Assembly: GCF_003605125.1 (NCBI RefSeq)
Contig: NZ_QPQT01000001.1
Coordinates: forward strand, 124,001 to 188,000
Direction of reading: 5' to 3'
Source: Shewanella algidipiscicola
GTDB lineage: Bacteria; Pseudomonadota; Gammaproteobacteria; Enterobacterales; Shewanellaceae
DNA: 64,000 nt
The notes below the pieces were generated by a model. That model did not search any database. It was not told the DNA's origin and worked only from the letters and a program-made list of their open reading frames with translations. Within the stretch, counting starts at the first letter, position 1; each line of letters opens with the position of its first letter. Shown piece by piece: positions 61,887-64,000 of the stretch. Position numbers and translations under genes: made by a program.

Positions 61887-63206
61887 ATGGCGCAAACTCA
61901 ACAAAAGAAGCTTGGTTTAACCGGTAAGATACTCATTGGTATGGGGACAGGGATTTTATTTGGCTTACTTCTTCGCAACTTATTTCCCGAAAGTCAGTTT
62001 CTTCAAGATTATATTACTGATGGGATCTTAAATGTTATTGGCACTATCTTTATCTCCAGCTTACAAATGCTTGTCGTTCCCTTGGTATTTATCTCACTGG
62101 TCTGTGGTACCTGCTCGTTAAGCGAGCCCTCGACTCTAGGACGTCTGGGAGGAAAAACCATCGCGTTTTACTTATTTACCACCGCTATAGCGCTGAGTAT
62201 GGCGATTATTATTGCGCTGCTTATTCATCCGGGTAATGCCTCTTTGGCGGCAGAAAATATGCAATACAGCGTCAAGGAAGCGCCCAGCCTTGCCAATGTA
62301 TTGATCAACTTAGTTCCTCGTAATCCAATACAAGCCATGACTGAAGGTAACATGCTGCAAATTATTATCTTTGCCGTTATTTTTGGTTTTGCGGTTGCCC
62401 ACATTGGTGAAAGAGGTAAACGGGTTGCGGCATTATTTACCGACTTAAACGAAGTGATCATGCGTGTTGTAACCTTAATTATGCAACTCGCACCTTATGG
62501 TATTTTTGCCTTAATGGCTAAATTGGCCTTAACCCTTGGTATAGAAACGTTCGAAAGTGTTGTTAACTACTTCTTTGTGGTATTGGGCGTATTGCTAATT
62601 CATGCTTTTGTTGTTTACCCCACTTTACTAAAAGCCTTCTCTGGCTTAAGCCCACTGTTATTTATTCGCAAAATGCGCGATGTACAACTGTTTGCATTCA
62701 GTACAGCCAGTTCAAATGCAACACTGCCCGTGACCATTGAAACCTGTGAACATCGTCTTGGTGTTGACAATAAAGTGGCATCCTTTACTTTGCCATTGGG
62801 CGCAACCATCAACATGGACGGTACGGCGATTATGCAAGGCGTGGCGACCGTATTTATCGCGCAAGTTTTCGGTATCGATTTAACCATCACCGATTATGCC
62901 ATGGTCGTCGTCACCGCAACCCTGGCCTCCATCGGTACTGCAGGCGTGCCTGGTGTGGGCTTAATCATGCTCGCTATGGTACTTAATCAGGTGGGTCTAC
63001 CAGTTGAAGGAATAGCGCTCATTATGGGGGTCGATCGTCTTTTAGATATGGTACGAACGGCCGTCAACGTAACTGGTGATTCAGTGGCAACATTGGTGAT
63101 TGCAAAATCAGAAGGCGCATTTAACGAAGTGGTGTTTCACGATACCCAAGCCGGTAAAACCACTGGCAGCTTTGTTGACCAAGTCAATTACGAAGCCAAA
63201 GAGTGA
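61887..63206 (+). CDS. Dicarboxylate/amino-acid:cation symporter (DAACS family)
   Basis: A 439-aa secondary transporter of the GltP/DctA/GltPh fold with eight transmembrane segments and two hairpins. The substrate-site signatures are FSTASSNATLPVTIETCEHR (serine-rich HP1) and TINMDGTAIMQGVATVFIAQ (NMDGT motif), with ASIGTAGVPGVGLIMLAMVL for HP2. The Arg/Asp pair in TM8 is LLDMVRTAVNVTGDSVATLV. It probably imports glutamate, aspartate or C4-dicarboxylates with sodium or protons; which one is not readable. AGGA precedes the ATG. Confidence 0.9.
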   Translation: MAQTQQKKLGLTGKILIGMGTGILFGLLLRNLFPESQFLQDYITDGILNVIGTIFISSLQMLVVPLVFISLVCGTCSLSEPSTLGRLGGKTIAFYLFTTAIALSMAIIIALLIHPGNASLAAENMQYSVKEAPSLANVLINLVPRNPIQAMTEGNMLQIIIFAVIFGFAVAHIGERGKRVAALFTDLNEVIMRVVTLIMQLAPYGIFALMAKLALTLGIETFESVVNYFFVVLGVLLIHAFVVYPTLLKAFSGLSPLLFIRKMRDVQLFAFSTASSNATLPVTIETCEHRLGVDNKVASFTLPLGATINMDGTAIMQGVATVFIAQVFGIDLTITDYAMVVVTATLASIGTAGVPGVGLIMLAMVLNQVGLPVEGIALIMGVDRLLDMVRTAVNVTGDSVATLVIAKSEGAFNEVVFHDTQAGKTTGSFVDQVNYEAKE

Positions 63207-63303
63207 GGCCATGATACTCGCGATAACAAGTGATAAACTTACAGGGTAAATCATTGATAAAAAGGTATATATTGGAACCTCAACATATCACCAAGCCTAA
63301 CGG

Positions 63304-63334
63304 CAACAAAGGCGTCCATTGGACGCCTTTGTTG
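63304..63334. terminator. Convergent terminator between the symporter gene and gsk
   Basis: CAACAAAGGCGTCC pairs perfectly with GGACGCCTTTGTTG around ATT. The strong 14-bp stem and T-rich ends suit both directions. Confidence 0.85.
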
Positions 63335-63353
63335 ACAATCACCCTTCTGGGAT

Positions 63354-64000
63354 TTAGCGTTCCCAGTAAGCTTCTTCTAAGCTGTCTTCTTTTTCTGGTA
63401 AGCCACGAGAAAGGCGTGGGCTGTGCTGGGCGAGCACCTCATAAGCCACACGATTAGCGTATTTACAGACCTGGGAAAATGAGGAGTAACATAACCCGTC
63501 TCGTTTGTGTTTACTCGAACCTGGCACGTTAGCTTTATGATAGGTGTTTGAGGCCAAATCATGCAGCAATGCAGCCAAGGCTCCATCACCGGCACCGTTA
63601 GTATTGCGGATCACTTCAGGCCCGCCCATATAAGGTGGAATATGAGCAAACACCTTAATTGGGGTATCACAATCGTTTTTAAGTTTGGGTCTAGAAAACT
63701 CATAACGATTAAACTCAGGAATGATGCCAGGTAGCAAGGTATGACTGGTTTCTCGTTTCTCTGAATCTTCGGTATAGCCCGCCATATACAAGCCTAGTGG
63801 GCCAGCTGTGGTTAACACTAAATCACACCACTCTAATGCGGCATCACTAGCACTTAACGGATCACGACAACCAGTTAACGCTTCACCTTCATCTTCATTC
63901 ATCGCCAAAATAGAAACATTTTCTTTGATAAAATTAATCCACCATTGTGGATCTTCCTCAATTAAAAAGCGCGTTCCTAATGTCAATACCACTGGGACAT
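63354..64000 (-). CDS. gsk: Inosine-guanosine kinase, C-terminal part, cut by the window edge
   Basis: Gsk salvages inosine and guanosine to their monophosphates with ATP. The visible C-terminal 215 residues show the PfkB signature NTNGAGDGALAALLHDL, with TLGTRFLIEEDPQWWINFI, LAMNEDEGEALTGCRDPL and the end RLSRGLPEKEDSLEEAYWER. These closely match the E. coli enzyme as I recall it. The frame continues past 64000 on the minus strand, so the N-terminal half lies outside the window. Confidence 0.93.
   Translation of the reverse strand, partial: VPVVLTLGTRFLIEEDPQWWINFIKENVSILAMNEDEGEALTGCRDPLSASDAALEWCDLVLTTAGPLGLYMAGYTEDSEKRETSHTLLPGIIPEFNRYEFSRPKLKNDCDTPIKVFAHIPPYMGGPEVIRNTNGAGDGALAALLHDLASNTYHKANVPGSSKHKRDGLCYSSFSQVCKYANRVAYEVLAQHSPRLSRGLPEKEDSLEEAYWER

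Overview
The window looks like chromosomal DNA of a marine-type gammaproteobacterium, most likely Shewanella or a close relative. This rests on familiar protein sequences and gene order (tamAB, fadR/nhaB/dsbB, ycgL/minCDE, a complete his operon with a hisL leader, pheST-ihfA, astB, gsk), on the mixed base composition, and on a dispersed repeat of a type I associate with Shewanella. No species can be fixed from sequence alone.

Layout. 1-2300: a truncated universal-stress-like gene and a dcuA anaerobic C4-dicarboxylate transporter broken by a 7-bp tandem duplication. 2.5-9.7 kb: a periplasmic isoaspartyl peptidase/asparaginase divergent from the tamA-tamB outer-membrane assembly pair. 10.07-10.33 kb: a 264-bp MITE-like element. 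10.4-13.6 kb: fadR divergent from nhaB, then dsbB. 13.7-17.1 kb: an accessory island with two inverted copies of a 116-bp palindromic repeat around an IS3-family element that is itself split by an intact IS30-family element. 17.2-20.9 kb: ycgL, an MltB-like gene and ycgN divergent from minCDE. 21-28.5 kb, mostly minus strand: rnd, fadD, an alpha/beta hydrolase, a secreted methyltransferase-like protein, a membrane M50-type peptidase, a small conserved-looking protein and tsaB. 28.9-32.4 kb: ndh and yoaA. 32.7-40.2 kb: hisL attenuator and hisGDCBHAFI. 40.4-43.2 kb: purC, a small membrane protein, lpxM. 43.3-47 kb: pheS-pheT-ihfA. 47.4-51.7 kb: a chemoreceptor and a large membrane sensor with an ATPase domain. 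52-57.4 kb: a duplicated retropepsin-like protein, a SpoIIAA-like protein, a DUF3802-like protein, a YceI protein and topA. 57.7-64 kb: astB, an Ig-like-repeat lipoprotein, a dicarboxylate/amino-acid symporter and the 3' part of gsk.

How the genes work together. tamA and tamB overlap by 4 bp and form one transport machine. The eight his cistrons are tightly packed or overlapping behind a His-rich leader peptide and a terminator. pheS, pheT and ihfA run as one block. minC, minD and minE form the division-site system. FadR sits in the same window as its likely target fadD.

I did not find a convincing undescribed multi-gene system. Most of the window is ordinary core genome. The items most worth checking are the dcuA frameshift, the nested insertion sequences with their flanking palindromic repeats, the MITE, an MltB-like protein without the catalytic glutamate, a sensor kinase without a clear phospho-acceptor histidine, and a lipoprotein that seems to need a CTG start.
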